46,341 bases of DNA from Chloroflexota bacterium (GTDB lineage: Bacteria; Chloroflexota; Dehalococcoidia; E44-bin15). The stretch is from assembly GCA_015222405.1 (NCBI GenBank), contig JADFVG010000057.1, positions 1 through 46,341 of the forward strand, in the 5' to 3' direction. Shown here one piece after another: positions 25,556-34,423 of this stretch. The translations under genes and the position numbers were made by a program. Positions within the stretch are counted from its first letter, which is position 1, and the number at the start of each line of letters is the position of its first letter. The notes beneath the pieces are model-generated. The model saw only the letters and a list, made by a program, of their open reading frames with translations. It searched no databases and was not told the DNA's origin.

Positions 25556-26252
25556 AGTTAAAGACCTGTGGGTACACTATGGGGGTGCCGAGGCGGTAAG
25601 GGGAACCTCGTTTGAGGTTGGTGAAGGGGAGATTGTGGCCCTCGTCGGTGCCAATGGCGCGGGCAAGACTACTATTTTGAGAACCATCTCCGGGGTGAAA
25701 CACGCAACCTCAGGGGAGATCCGGTTCCTGGGCCAGATGATTGGTAGGAAGGGGCCTTCAGAGATCGTCAGCATGGGGATCAGTCACTGTCCTGAGGGGA
25801 GGAGGGTTTTCATGATGTTGAGCGTAAAAGAGAACCTCCAGGTCGGCGCTCATATTCGCAAGGACAAGGCTGAGATAAAGAGGGATATGGAAGCGCTTTA
25901 TGAAAGCTTCCCGGTATTAAGAGAGAGGTCGAAGCAGGACGCAATGACTCTAAGCGGTGGCGAGCAACAGATGCTGGCTATAGCTCGGGCCCTGATGTCC
26001 AGGCCAAAATTGCTTTTACTGGATGAGCCATCGCTGGGTCTATCGCCGATAATGGTGCAAGAGGTGGCTCGCATCATCACCAATATCCACCGCACAGGGG
26101 TCAGTGTTCTCCTGGTGGAGCAGAATTCGGTAATGGCTCTCAACTTAGCCGACCGAGGATACGTGTTGGAGACCGGCACGGTCAAGCTTGAGGGCGCGGG
26201 CAAAGAGCTTTTACACAACGAGGAAGTGAGAAAGGCCTTCTTGGGGGGCTGA
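25545..26252 (+). CDS. livF: ABC transporter ATPase LivF
   Basis: Second nucleotide-binding subunit, 235 aa. The start is the ATG at 25545 after CAGGAGGATT; it overlaps the livG stop, and a longer frame from 25434 is only out-of-frame livG sequence. Motifs: MLLEVKDLWVHYGGAEAVRG, LVGANGAGKTTILRTISG (Walker A), MTLSGGEQQMLAIARALM (signature) and LLLLDEPSLGLSPI (Walker B), then LLVEQNSVMAL with the H-loop His replaced by Asn-Ser, as is usual in LivF. It pairs with LivG to drive the LivHM channel. Translational coupling with livG is clear. Confidence 0.93.
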   Translation: MLLEVKDLWVHYGGAEAVRGTSFEVGEGEIVALVGANGAGKTTILRTISGVKHATSGEIRFLGQMIGRKGPSEIVSMGISHCPEGRRVFMMLSVKENLQVGAHIRKDKAEIKRDMEALYESFPVLRERSKQDAMTLSGGEQQMLAIARALMSRPKLLLLDEPSLGLSPIMVQEVARIITNIHRTGVSVLLVEQNSVMALNLADRGYVLETGTVKLEGAGKELLHNEEVRKAFLGG

Positions 26253-26255
26253 AGA

Positions 26256-27140
26256 ATGGACGTAACGCTAGCTGCCCAGTCCTTTTTGAATGGGGTGCTG
26301 CTTGGAGGACTCATAGCGCTGGTTGCTGTGGGATTCTACCTCGTCCTCGGCATTGCCCGCGTCTTCAACTTTGCTCATGGTCATGTCTTGGTGCTGGGTG
26401 GTTTTGCCACCTGGAGCTTCAGGGAGAATTGGGGCCTTAACTTCTGGATTGCCGCCCTCCTCGGCCTGGTCATCATGGGTGTGGCGGGGATAATAATGGA
26501 AAGGTTTCCCTTTCGCCGTTTCTACGGCGATTTTATTCCCATCATCGTTGTTGGCGTAGCACTATTATACTTGGCTGAGGGAGGTGTGGTTCAGGTCTGG
26601 GGTCCGGAACTTAAACATGTAGGCCCCGTTATCTCAGGGACAACCGACTTCTGGGGCATTGTCATGACCAACTGGAGGTGGCTGGTAATTGCGGTAGGTA
26701 TAGGTTCAATGGCGGGGGTGTCACTTTTCCTCGCCCGGACCAGGGTTGGCCGGGCAATGCGTGCCACGGCCGTAGATCCGGATACTGCCTACTTGCAGGG
26801 AATAAGCTCAATTGCCATGGCTAGAACTGCCATGTTCGCGGGTTGCGCTCTGGCAGCGATGGGCGGTGGGCTTATGGCCCCAATGTATGGTGTCAACATT
26901 GCCGTGGGGATGGCCTGGATGATCAAGGGCATGATGGCGATCATCCTTGGTGGCCTGGGAAGCTGGAATGGTTGCCTGGCTGCCTGCTTTATGCTCGGGA
27001 TGGCAGAAAGTTATTGTACCGTCTACATCAACCCTCAAGCCGGTTACATTGCAATGTTCCTAATGCTGGTGGTAGTAATCCTGTTCAGACCTTGGGGTCT
27101 TTTTGGCAAACCACTACGTCTCGGGATGCCTGGCGAGTAA
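26256..27140 (+). CDS. livH: ABC transporter permease LivH
   Basis: Integral membrane permease of 294 aa with about eight hydrophobic segments. The N-terminal SFLNGVLLGGLIALVAVGFY and GIARVFNFAHGHVLVLGGFA are characteristic of LivH, as is the cytoplasmic loop TRVGRAMRATAVDPDTAYLQGI, which contacts the ATPase. It ends LFRPWGLFGKP. It begins three bases after the livF stop and is followed by livM. Function: half of the transmembrane path for the liv importer. Confidence 0.92.
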   Translation: MDVTLAAQSFLNGVLLGGLIALVAVGFYLVLGIARVFNFAHGHVLVLGGFATWSFRENWGLNFWIAALLGLVIMGVAGIIMERFPFRRFYGDFIPIIVVGVALLYLAEGGVVQVWGPELKHVGPVISGTTDFWGIVMTNWRWLVIAVGIGSMAGVSLFLARTRVGRAMRATAVDPDTAYLQGISSIAMARTAMFAGCALAAMGGGLMAPMYGVNIAVGMAWMIKGMMAIILGGLGSWNGCLAACFMLGMAESYCTVYINPQAGYIAMFLMLVVVILFRPWGLFGKPLRLGMPGE

Positions 27141-27205
27141 GAGGTGAATGGACGAGGGGTCAGCACTAAATATGCTTTGTGGACCAAATTGTTAGGCAGG
27201 AGAAG

Positions 27206-28234
27206 ATGAGCCGAAGAACGAAGATAATAATAGGAGCATCCCTTGTTGTGCTCGGACTCCTGTTTGCGTCACCGGAGCTTCTTTCCCAGTACTGGGTGAT
27301 GGTGCTAATCTCGTGCCTCATCTTCACTTGTCTTGGCTACGGGTTTCGTTTTCTCTTTCTTGCCGGGCGGCTCACCATCGGAGCTATTGCCTTCGCCGGC
27401 ATCGGGGCTTATACCGCGGCCTTACTTACCACAAAGGTGGACATACCTGTACTCACTAACCCTTGGACCGGCCTCTTCTTCGGGGCTATAATGGCAGCCC
27501 TCATTGCCATACCCATCGGCATCATTTGTCTCAAGGTTCCCGGTCTGATGTTTGCCATTCTTACCATGGCTTTCGTCGAGCTCTTTCGCTATGTGTTGAT
27601 AATGTGGAGTTCATTAACAAACGGCATCGGCGGAGTTCTTGATATCCCAGCCTTCTCGTTTCCGGGATATGGGAGTTTTGGTATCGATCGGACCCCTTAC
27701 TTATATTTGATTATAATCATCGCCGCAGTTACGATGTTTGTTATGTATCGCATAGAGCGTACTCGAGTGGGTTTGTCCATGCTCTCTATGGCCCAGAACA
27801 ATGAATTGGCCCGACATTTGGGGATGGATACCTTCAAGTATAGACTGGTAATCTTCGCTATAGTTGGCCTTTTTGCTGGGCTGGTTGGTGGTTTCCAGGC
27901 TCACTACTGGCACTATGTTTCTCCAATGGAGTATCAGCTCCTAAGTTCGCTACTTATTATGATTTGTCCTGTTGTTGGCGGCCTGATGTCGCCTGTTGGG
28001 CCCATCGTTGGTGCTTTCACGCTAATCGGTCTTACTGAGGGTTTACGCGTGTTCCAGGAGTGGGCTGGTCTCTTTTTCGGCGGCATTTTACTTTTCGTGG
28101 TCTTTGTGCTGCCTGGAGGGCTGGTGACTTTGCCACGGGCGATTTACAATACGCCCCAAGCCATTATGAATTCGCCCCAGTGGGCCAGAATGCAGTGGGG
28201 GAGAATACGAGACAAATTTGCCCCCATCTCTTGA
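27206..28234 (+). CDS. livM: ABC transporter permease LivM
   Basis: Second permease, about 342 aa with 8-10 membrane segments. LAGRLTIGAIAFAGIGAYTAALL is the LivM signature region. The ATPase-contact loop ERTRVGLSMLSMAQNNELARHLGMD is present. The C-terminus has FFGGILLFVVFVLPGGL. I chose the ATG at 27206, three bases after AGGAG, a short spacing; a GTG at 27179 is possible but has no ribosome site. The gap after livH is 65 bases, still consistent with one operon of four genes. Confidence 0.9.
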   Translation: MSRRTKIIIGASLVVLGLLFASPELLSQYWVMVLISCLIFTCLGYGFRFLFLAGRLTIGAIAFAGIGAYTAALLTTKVDIPVLTNPWTGLFFGAIMAALIAIPIGIICLKVPGLMFAILTMAFVELFRYVLIMWSSLTNGIGGVLDIPAFSFPGYGSFGIDRTPYLYLIIIIAAVTMFVMYRIERTRVGLSMLSMAQNNELARHLGMDTFKYRLVIFAIVGLFAGLVGGFQAHYWHYVSPMEYQLLSSLLIMICPVVGGLMSPVGPIVGAFTLIGLTEGLRVFQEWAGLFFGGILLFVVFVLPGGLVTLPRAIYNTPQAIMNSPQWARMQWGRIRDKFAPIS

Positions 28235-28306
28235 GACCAGATGCTTTTGATATATAGGCGGTTGTTTGCTGTCATTCATGACGAGGCAAATAGAAAGGAG
28301 TCTTAG

Positions 28307-28447
28307 ATGGAAGCCTATTGCATGAAGTGCCGGGCAAAGAGAGAGATCAAGAACCCAAGATCCATCACCTTGAAGAATGGGCGTCCTGCTACTCAGGGCG
28401 TATGTCCTACCTGTGGCACAAAGGTATTCCGCATAGGTAAGGGCTAG
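28307..28447 (+). CDS. Small zinc-ribbon protein, DUF5679-like
   Basis: A 46-aa protein too short for a default ORF cut-off. It begins MEAYCMKCRAKREI and ends CPTCGTKVFRIGKG, giving a CxxC...CxxC ribbon. The middle reads TLKNGRPATQGVC. This matches the small DUF5679 family common in Chloroflexota and Actinobacteria, which also occurs as a tail on topoisomerases and similar proteins. GAAAGGAG lies before the ATG. Function is unknown; zinc binding with nucleic-acid contact is likely. It sits 72 bp after livM and may be a separate unit. Confidence 0.85.
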   Translation: MEAYCMKCRAKREIKNPRSITLKNGRPATQGVCPTCGTKVFRIGKG

Positions 28448-28779
28448 ACCTCAAAAAGTACTGGCCACAGCCAGTGGCCGATCTTGCTTTTCCAACCCCG
28501 TTTTGTTACCCTGAAAGAGGATGGAATGTTCCGTCATGGAATTTTCCATATTTAGGCACGAGAGGGAGACCCTATTCCTCTGCCTCGAGGCCGATTTGTA
28601 AGCCCCTGTGAGGAGTTCCACACGGTGAACCGGGACTGCTCCGTATCCTTTGGTGGCAACTTTTGTTTCTTCCCCTATTAGTGTATGCCAGGAGCAAGTT
28701 TACGTGCCTATCAGATCCTTTTAAGCAATTCGTTCTTTTGGCTTTGCCGTTAGCGCCAGCTAGCTGAGCGAGGATCAAA
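28448..28779. other. Intergenic region with small hairpin
   Basis: About 330 bases without a gene. A short hairpin, ACTGGC (28460-28465) with GCCAGT (28470-28475), lies just after the DUF5679-like stop and may terminate it. A related ACTGGCCACAG motif recurs after lysS (35906-35916). Confidence 0.4.
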
Positions 28780-29829
28780 ATGATCCAGGTAGACGGAGCG
28801 CAGAGATCAGGAAGCGGTACCATTGTGAGGTATGCTGTAGCACTGGCATGCTTGCTTGGCAGGGAATTAAGCCTCACCAATATCAGAGCGCGGAGGGATA
28901 AACCAGGGCTAAGGCCGCAACACCTCAAGGCCATTGAGGCAGCGAGGGAGTTATGCCAGGGCACACTCAAAGGGGGCAAGGTCGGCTCTGGCGAGATAAC
29001 CTTCAGAGCGGGAGATGAGATAAGCGGTGGCAATTATGAATGGGATATCGGCACCGCTGGCTCCACCACCATGCTCGCTATGACTGTGCTTCCGGCGGCT
29101 TGCTTTGCCACTAAAGCGAGTCGTTTCAGAATATCGGGCGGCCTGTTCCAGGATTTTGCCCCCTCGGTATACCATATGCAGCATGTCCTTTTCCCTGTTC
29201 TCACTAAGATGGGGATTGGGGTTGAGCTTGAGATAATCCGCCCCGGCTATGTTCCTAAAGGGGGAGGCGTCATTGAGGTGAAGGTGAGCCCCGTTGAGGG
29301 AAGGCTCCAGCCCCTGAGGCTGCGGCAGCAGGGCAAGCTTGTCAAGATCGAAGGCATTGCCCTTTCCTCTCACCTCAGGGAAAGAAAGGTGAGCCAGCGC
29401 ATGGCTCAGAAGTGCAGGGAGACCCTCATGGCCAGGGGATATGATGCCCGGATAGAGGCGATCTATGACGACACGGCGCTTCAGGCAGGGGCTGCCCTCG
29501 CCTTGTACGCTCAAACTGACACCGGGTGCATAATCGGGGCTGATATGGCTGGGCAGCCGAGGAGGAGCTCTGAGGAAATCGCGAGGTATGTGGCCAGAAC
29601 CCTGGTGGAGGACCTATCGACAGGTGCCACCGTGGATAGATACCTTGCTGACCAGCTCATCCTCTATGCTGCTCTCGCCGAAGGACTAAGCGAGTACCGC
29701 ATCCCAAGGATGACCGAGCACATTGAAACCAATCTGTGGTTGGTGGAAAGCATCCTGGGGGCTCGGGTGGAGGTCGGGGAAGACCTGACGGTAAGGATTG
29801 GGGGAATAGGCTATGGTGGAAGGGACTGA
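28780..29829 (+). CDS. rtcA: RNA 3'-terminal phosphate cyclase
   Basis: RtcA of 349 aa, the normal length. It converts an RNA 3'-phosphate to a 2',3'-cyclic phosphate using ATP through an enzyme-AMP intermediate. Motifs: the opening MIQVDGAQRSGSGTIVRYAV, then RARRDKPGLRPQHL, GTAGSTTMLAMTVLPAA, RPGYVPKGGG and a C-terminal RMTEHIETNLWLVES, in which His 314 is the likely adenylated residue. No RtcB ligase or RtcR regulator is adjacent. The gene stands alone on the plus strand, converging with the sirtuin gene. Assignment is firm. Confidence 0.93.
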   Translation: MIQVDGAQRSGSGTIVRYAVALACLLGRELSLTNIRARRDKPGLRPQHLKAIEAARELCQGTLKGGKVGSGEITFRAGDEISGGNYEWDIGTAGSTTMLAMTVLPAACFATKASRFRISGGLFQDFAPSVYHMQHVLFPVLTKMGIGVELEIIRPGYVPKGGGVIEVKVSPVEGRLQPLRLRQQGKLVKIEGIALSSHLRERKVSQRMAQKCRETLMARGYDARIEAIYDDTALQAGAALALYAQTDTGCIIGADMAGQPRRSSEEIARYVARTLVEDLSTGATVDRYLADQLILYAALAEGLSEYRIPRMTEHIETNLWLVESILGARVEVGEDLTVRIGGIGYGGRD

Positions 29830-29866
29830 GAAAAGGGCCACGGGCGCAGTAGCCGGCCGATCTAAA

Positions 29867-30730
29867 TCATCCCTTCCTCGATTTTTTCACTTCCTCAACT
29901 ATCTTGGGCAGAATTTCCCCAGTTTTCCCCTGAATTAGATAGTCCGAGATTTTCTCGTAAGTTAGAGGAGTTGGCTCGGCATTTATCTCAATTATGATTA
30001 CAGCTGGGATTTTCTCTACCACATGCAGGCCGGTTTCAGTTGCCTTTTCTTTTTCAATTCTCTTTTCCCGAGCTGTTATCGGTAAATTAGCAAAAGGATA
30101 AACTACGGCTGAAGTTCCACAAATTAGCATCAAATCACATCTCCAGGCCTCGGCTAAGCTTTGATGGGCAATATCTGAGGGAATTGGCTCTCCAAAAGCA
30201 ACGGTATCGCTCTTTATTACTCCTCCACATTTTGGGCAGCGAGGCGGCAGTTGATTTTCTGTCTTTAATTTTTCTAGGTCAAATTCATCTCGCTTAAATC
30301 TTGAACCGCAAGAGACACATCTTAGCTTAAAAGCGCAGCCATGGTATTCCAAAACATTTTTGGACCCCGCCTTTTCATGAAGACCATCAATGTTTTGAGT
30401 GATTACCCATTTCAAGATGCCCATTCTTTCTAGTTCGGCCAAAGCAAGGTGACCAGGATTTGGCATCGCTTTTTCCAAGTCCCCTAATAGACTAACCGGG
30501 CTGGATAATCTTTCTTCCCACCATCCTTTGGGATCCTCTCGGAATGCCTGATAGCTTCGGTAAGCTCTTCTTTCTGCTTCGGGGTCTTTGGTCCAAACCC
30601 CCGATGGCCCTCGGAAATCAGGGATTCCTGACTCGGTTGAAATTCCAGCGCCAGTCAGGGCAATTGCGCAGCCGCTATTTATCAAATCCTTAGCTGCCCT
30701 TTGAATTAAATCTTCCCCGTGATTTCCCAT
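29867..30730 (-). CDS. Sir2-family NAD-dependent protein deacylase
   Basis: Sirtuin of about 287 aa that removes acyl groups from lysine with NAD. It shows ALTGAGISTESGIPDFRG (NAD-binding), VITQNIDGLHEKAG, the catalytic His in LEYHGCAFKLRC, zinc Cys pairs CVSC and CPKC, and LMLICGTSAVVYPFANLP. The start is the ATG at 30730, preceded by CGAGG; an ATG at 30772 has no ribosome site. A charged insert (EKRIEKEKATETGLHVVEK) lies in the C-terminal part. Possible targets include acyl-CoA synthetases, which sirtuins control in many bacteria, and there is one at 8756; any link is inferred. Confidence 0.92.
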   Translation of the reverse strand: MGNHGEDLIQRAAKDLINSGCAIALTGAGISTESGIPDFRGPSGVWTKDPEAERRAYRSYQAFREDPKGWWEERLSSPVSLLGDLEKAMPNPGHLALAELERMGILKWVITQNIDGLHEKAGSKNVLEYHGCAFKLRCVSCGSRFKRDEFDLEKLKTENQLPPRCPKCGGVIKSDTVAFGEPIPSDIAHQSLAEAWRCDLMLICGTSAVVYPFANLPITAREKRIEKEKATETGLHVVEKIPAVIIIEINAEPTPLTYEKISDYLIQGKTGEILPKIVEEVKKSRKG

Positions 30731-30854
30731 ATCAAACCTCGATAGGCCGTGCCCGACCAATCTTGTCGTCATGTGCCAAAGTAGACAATATTATAGAAGC
30801 GTAATCTCAGGCTTGTCAATCGAAGTTTCCTCATTATTGTATAGCACCCAGCTT

Positions 30855-33731
30855 TTAAGCGGGTTTCGCTATTGATTGTAGAACGTTAACCGCTCTTGCC
30901 TTTGTCAGCTTCGCCTTGAGGTATTGCCCGGTGAGAGAGTCTTCAACCTGAGCAACCTCCTCTGGGGTTCCGGTGGTGACAATGTATCCCCCCTTATCGC
31001 CAGCACCGGGACCAAGGTCGATAATGTAATCGGTATTCTTAATCATGTCAAGGTGGTGCTCGATGAGGATCACCGTATTGCCGGCATCGACCAGGCGATG
31101 CAGCACCTGAAGCAGGGCTTCGGCATCAGCGAACGAGAGCCCGGTGGTGGGCTCGTCAAGGATGTAGAGCGTCCTTCCCGTTGCTCTCTTGGAGAGTTCG
31201 GTGGAGAGCTTAACCCGCTGCGCCTCGCCTCCGGAGAGGGTTGTTGCCGGCTGCCCCAGCTTGATGTAGCCTAAGCCAACATCCTTCAGTGTTGCCAGCT
31301 TGCTTTTCACCTTTGGAAAATGCTCAAAGAATGAAAGAGCTTCCTCAACGCTCATGTCCAGGATATTGGCGATATTTTTGCCTTTGAATCTTATCTCCAG
31401 GGCCTCACGATTATAGCGTTTCCCCTTACACACCTCACAGGGGACGGTGACATCGGGCAAAAATTGCATCTCGATCTGGATATAGCCCTCGCCGCGGCAG
31501 GCCTCGCAGCGCCCTCCCTTAACATTGAAGGAGAAGCGCCCCGGAGGATAGCCCCGCATTCGAGCTTCGGGGACGGTGGCAAAGAGCTCGCGAATGGGGG
31601 TGAAGATACCGGTATAGGTAGCGGGGTTTGAGCGTGGGGTGCGGCCGATGGGAGACTGGTCAATATTGACTACCTTATCAATTTGCTCCAGGCCCTCGAT
31701 GCCATCGCAATCGCCAGGGCGATCCTTGGCTTTGTAGAATATCTGGGCCAGCTTCTTATACAGGATTTCATTGATCAGCGTGCTCTTGCCGCTGCCGGAG
31801 ACCCCGGTGATGCAAACGAACTTGCCCAGAGGGATATGAACGTCGATGTTCTTCAGATTGTTCTGGCGAGCCCCCTTTATCACCAGCTCAGCCCCCGAGC
31901 CGGGGCGGCGCCTCTGGGGAAGGGGGATCTCCTTGGCTCCGCTGAGATACTGACCGGTTATGGAATCGGCACAGCTCATGATGTCTTCTATTGTTCCCGT
32001 GACCACGATCTCGCCCCCATGCTCCCCGGCGCCGGGGCCCATGTCGATGATGTGGTCGGCAGCCCTCATCATCGCTTCGTCGTGCTCCACCACCAGGATG
32101 GTATTTCCCAGGTCCCTGAGTTCCTTCAGGGTATCGATGAGGCGATAGTCATCGGCGGGGTGCAGGCCTACCGTGGGCTCATCGCAGATATAGAACACCC
32201 CCATGAGGCCGCTGCCGATCTGGGTGGCGAGGCGAATCCGCTGTGCCTCACCGCCGGAGAGGGTGCTCGAGCGGCGATCCAGGCCGAGGTAATCGAGGCC
32301 GACGTTCTTGAGGAAACCTAATCTGGCGCGAATCTCCTTCAGGATCTGGCGGGCGATGGTAAGCTCGCGCTGGCTGAGCACTCTCTTCCTGCCATCACCC
32401 CCCAGAAGCGCTGTCCACTCCAGTGCCTGATCCACGGACATGGCGGTTACCTCAGCGATGTTCCTGTCGTCGATGGTCACCGCCAGTGATTCCGGTCTCA
32501 GCCGCTGCCCGTTACAGGCGGGGCATGGGTGGGAGGTCATGTAGCGCTCGATCTCCGAGCGAGTGTGCTCCGATTCGGTGTCGCGATGGATGCGTTCCAG
32601 GTAGGGTATTACCCCCTCGTAGCCAGTGAAGTATTCCCGAATTCGGCCAAAGCGGTTGCGATAACGAACCAGCTCCCCCCTTTCACCATAGAGAATGAGT
32701 CGTATTTGTTCCGGGGTTAGCGATTTGATCGGGGTATGGACTGAAAATCCATGCTCCCGGGCCAGCCTTTCCATCTCATAGGCATGCCAGGAGTACCAGC
32801 CCCAGGGTTTGATAGCACCCTCAGCCAGAGAGCGTTCCTTGTTGGGGATGAGCATGTCGGGGTCGACCTCCATCTTTATCCCCAGTCCGGTGCAGGTGCG
32901 GCAGGCTCCGTGGGGGCTATTGAAGCTGAAGGTCCTGGGGGCTATCTCCCCCAGGCTGATGCCACAATGAACGCAGGCGAAGTGCTCTGAGAACAGAAGC
33001 TCCTCTCCGTCAACTATGGAGACTAGCACTACCCCAGCGCCTAATTTCAAGGCAGTCTCCACAGAATCGGCAAGGCGGCCTTGTTGCTCCTTGTCCTCGA
33101 TGATTAGCCTATCGACCACCGCCTCAAGGGTGTGCCTCTTGTTCTTGTCCAGGTCGAACTCCTCGGCGAGGTCATGGATGTGCCCATCGATCCTGACCCT
33201 GACATAGCCCGCCTTTCTCAGGTCTTCGAAAATCCCCTGATGCTCCCCCTTGCGGTCCTTGATCAGGGGTGCCATGATCTCGATCCTTGTTCCCTGGGGG
33301 AGTTCGAGGAGGGCATCTATGATCTGTTGCACCGTTTGCTGCGAGATCTCCCGCCCGCACTTGGGGCAATGGGGGTGACCAACCCGGGCAAAGAGGAGGC
33401 GTAGATAGTCATAGATCTCGGTTACCGTGCCCACTGTGGAGCGAGGATTTCTGCCTGGCCCTTTCTGGTCGATGGAGATGGCTGGGCTTAGCCCCTCGAT
33501 ATAGTCGACATCAGGCTTCTCCATCTGCCCCAGAAACTGACGGGCATAAGCGGACAAGGACTCAACATAACGACGTTGCCCTTCAGCATAGATGGTATCA
33601 AAGGCCAGGGAACTCTTGCCTGAACCGGAAACGCCGGTGATCACCACCAGCTTATCCCTGGGGATGACCACATCTATATTTTTCAGGTTGTGCTCTCTCG
33701 CCCCTTTAACAACTATGGCATCCAGAGGCAT
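30855..33731 (-). CDS. uvrA: Excinuclease ABC subunit UvrA
   Basis: Damage-recognition ATPase of nucleotide excision repair, 958 aa, full length. It has two ABC modules: Walker A ITGVSGSGKSSL (residues 31-42) and ITGVSGSGKSTL (around 640); signatures TLSGGEAQRIRL and TLSGGEAQRVKL; Walker B regions FYICDEPTVGLH and LYILDEPTTGLS. Zinc modules include CPKCGREI, CVHCGISLGEIAPRTFSFNS with CRTC, CPACNGQRL, and CEACRGEGYI with CEVCKGKRY. AGGGAG precedes the ATG. It is a single-gene unit. uvrB and uvrC are not in the window. Confidence 0.97.
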   Translation of the reverse strand: MPLDAIVVKGAREHNLKNIDVVIPRDKLVVITGVSGSGKSSLAFDTIYAEGQRRYVESLSAYARQFLGQMEKPDVDYIEGLSPAISIDQKGPGRNPRSTVGTVTEIYDYLRLLFARVGHPHCPKCGREISQQTVQQIIDALLELPQGTRIEIMAPLIKDRKGEHQGIFEDLRKAGYVRVRIDGHIHDLAEEFDLDKNKRHTLEAVVDRLIIEDKEQQGRLADSVETALKLGAGVVLVSIVDGEELLFSEHFACVHCGISLGEIAPRTFSFNSPHGACRTCTGLGIKMEVDPDMLIPNKERSLAEGAIKPWGWYSWHAYEMERLAREHGFSVHTPIKSLTPEQIRLILYGERGELVRYRNRFGRIREYFTGYEGVIPYLERIHRDTESEHTRSEIERYMTSHPCPACNGQRLRPESLAVTIDDRNIAEVTAMSVDQALEWTALLGGDGRKRVLSQRELTIARQILKEIRARLGFLKNVGLDYLGLDRRSSTLSGGEAQRIRLATQIGSGLMGVFYICDEPTVGLHPADDYRLIDTLKELRDLGNTILVVEHDEAMMRAADHIIDMGPGAGEHGGEIVVTGTIEDIMSCADSITGQYLSGAKEIPLPQRRRPGSGAELVIKGARQNNLKNIDVHIPLGKFVCITGVSGSGKSTLINEILYKKLAQIFYKAKDRPGDCDGIEGLEQIDKVVNIDQSPIGRTPRSNPATYTGIFTPIRELFATVPEARMRGYPPGRFSFNVKGGRCEACRGEGYIQIEMQFLPDVTVPCEVCKGKRYNREALEIRFKGKNIANILDMSVEEALSFFEHFPKVKSKLATLKDVGLGYIKLGQPATTLSGGEAQRVKLSTELSKRATGRTLYILDEPTTGLSFADAEALLQVLHRLVDAGNTVILIEHHLDMIKNTDYIIDLGPGAGDKGGYIVTTGTPEEVAQVEDSLTGQYLKAKLTKARAVNVLQSIAKPA

Positions 33732-33806
33732 CGTCTGCTCCCTTGTGTGTCGTCAGGGTAACATTTCATTCTAGCACTAAATGTGAAGCCAAACAAGGGT
33801 AATATA

Positions 33807-33844
33807 GGGGGGTGATGTGTCACTAATGTACTGGACGAGTACAA
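33807..33844 (+). repeat. Solo IS-end-like sequence, 38 bp, copy A
   Basis: These 38 bases match exactly the reverse complement of 39610-39647, which lies directly behind a transposase C-terminus. The outer part TGTACT-ggacg-AGTACA is itself palindromic. Here no transposase sequence adjoins it. It stands alone, ending five bases before the greA promoter. Confidence 0.75.
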
Positions 33845-33848
33845 GCCC

Positions 33849-33877
33849 TTTACAATTTGGCCAATAACCTGTATAAT
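33849..33877 (+). promoter_or_regulatory. Putative promoter of greA-lysS
   Basis: TTTACA (33849-33854), a 17-bp spacer and TATAAT (33872-33877). Predicted start near 33884, giving a leader of about 70 nt. Confidence 0.75.
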
Positions 33878-33898
33878 ATGTAAAAATTAGATAGCCCT

Positions 33899-33930
33899 GA
33901 CTGAGGGTCGGCGACCTTCAGTCTTTTTTA
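33899..33930 (+). terminator. Intrinsic terminator/attenuator in the greA leader
   Basis: GACTGAGGGTC (33899-33909) pairs with GACCTTCAGTC (33913-33923), including one G-T pair, with a 3-base loop followed by TTTTTT. It lies between the promoter and the greA start, so it can stop transcription before the gene. Confidence 0.8.
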
Positions 33931-33954
33931 GTAGCGGTGGCAGGAGGTACTACA

Positions 33955-34419
33955 ATGGCTGAAAAGGGGAATTTCCTTACACCAGAGGGCTTGGCAAAGC
34001 TTGAGGAGGAACTGCAACATCTGCGCACCGTCCGCCGCCAAGAGGTAGCGGAGAAGATTCAGAAGGCCAAGGAGCTGCGCAGCACTGTGAGTTCCCCGGA
34101 ATACGAGGATGCTAAGAACGAGCAGGGCTTCGTCGAGGGGAGAATCCTGGAACTGGAGAGGATCATAAAGAATGCAGTTATAATCCATCCTGAGGCCGCT
34201 GATTTGGTTCAGCTAGGGTCAAAGGTTACAGTACGCCATCAGGATGGCAGTGAGGAGCACTACACCATTGTCGGCAGCATTGAGGTAAATCCCGGCAAGG
34301 GCAAAATCTCTAACGAATCGCCTGTAGGCAAGGCTCTCCTGGGCAAGCGAGTAGGCAATGAGGTAAAGGTAACGGTTCCCGCAGGGGTGCTCAAGCTGAC
34401 GATAACGGAGATAAAGTAG
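33955..34419 (+). CDS. greA: Transcription elongation factor GreA
   Basis: A 154-aa factor that enters the RNA polymerase secondary channel and promotes cleavage of backtracked RNA. The ATG at 33955 follows GCAGGAGGTACTACA. The N-terminal coiled coil (FLTPEGLAKLEEELQHLRTV ... SPEYEDAKNEQGFVEGRI) holds the acidic tip. The C-terminal FKBP-like domain includes VQLGSKVTVRHQDGS, YTIVGS, NPGKGKISNESPVGKALLG and the usual end KLTITEIK. lysS starts four bases after the stop, a common pairing. A terminator lies in its leader, suggesting attenuation. Confidence 0.96.
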   Translation: MAEKGNFLTPEGLAKLEEELQHLRTVRRQEVAEKIQKAKELRSTVSSPEYEDAKNEQGFVEGRILELERIIKNAVIIHPEAADLVQLGSKVTVRHQDGSEEHYTIVGSIEVNPGKGKISNESPVGKALLGKRVGNEVKVTVPAGVLKLTITEIK

Positions 34420-34423
34420 AAAC

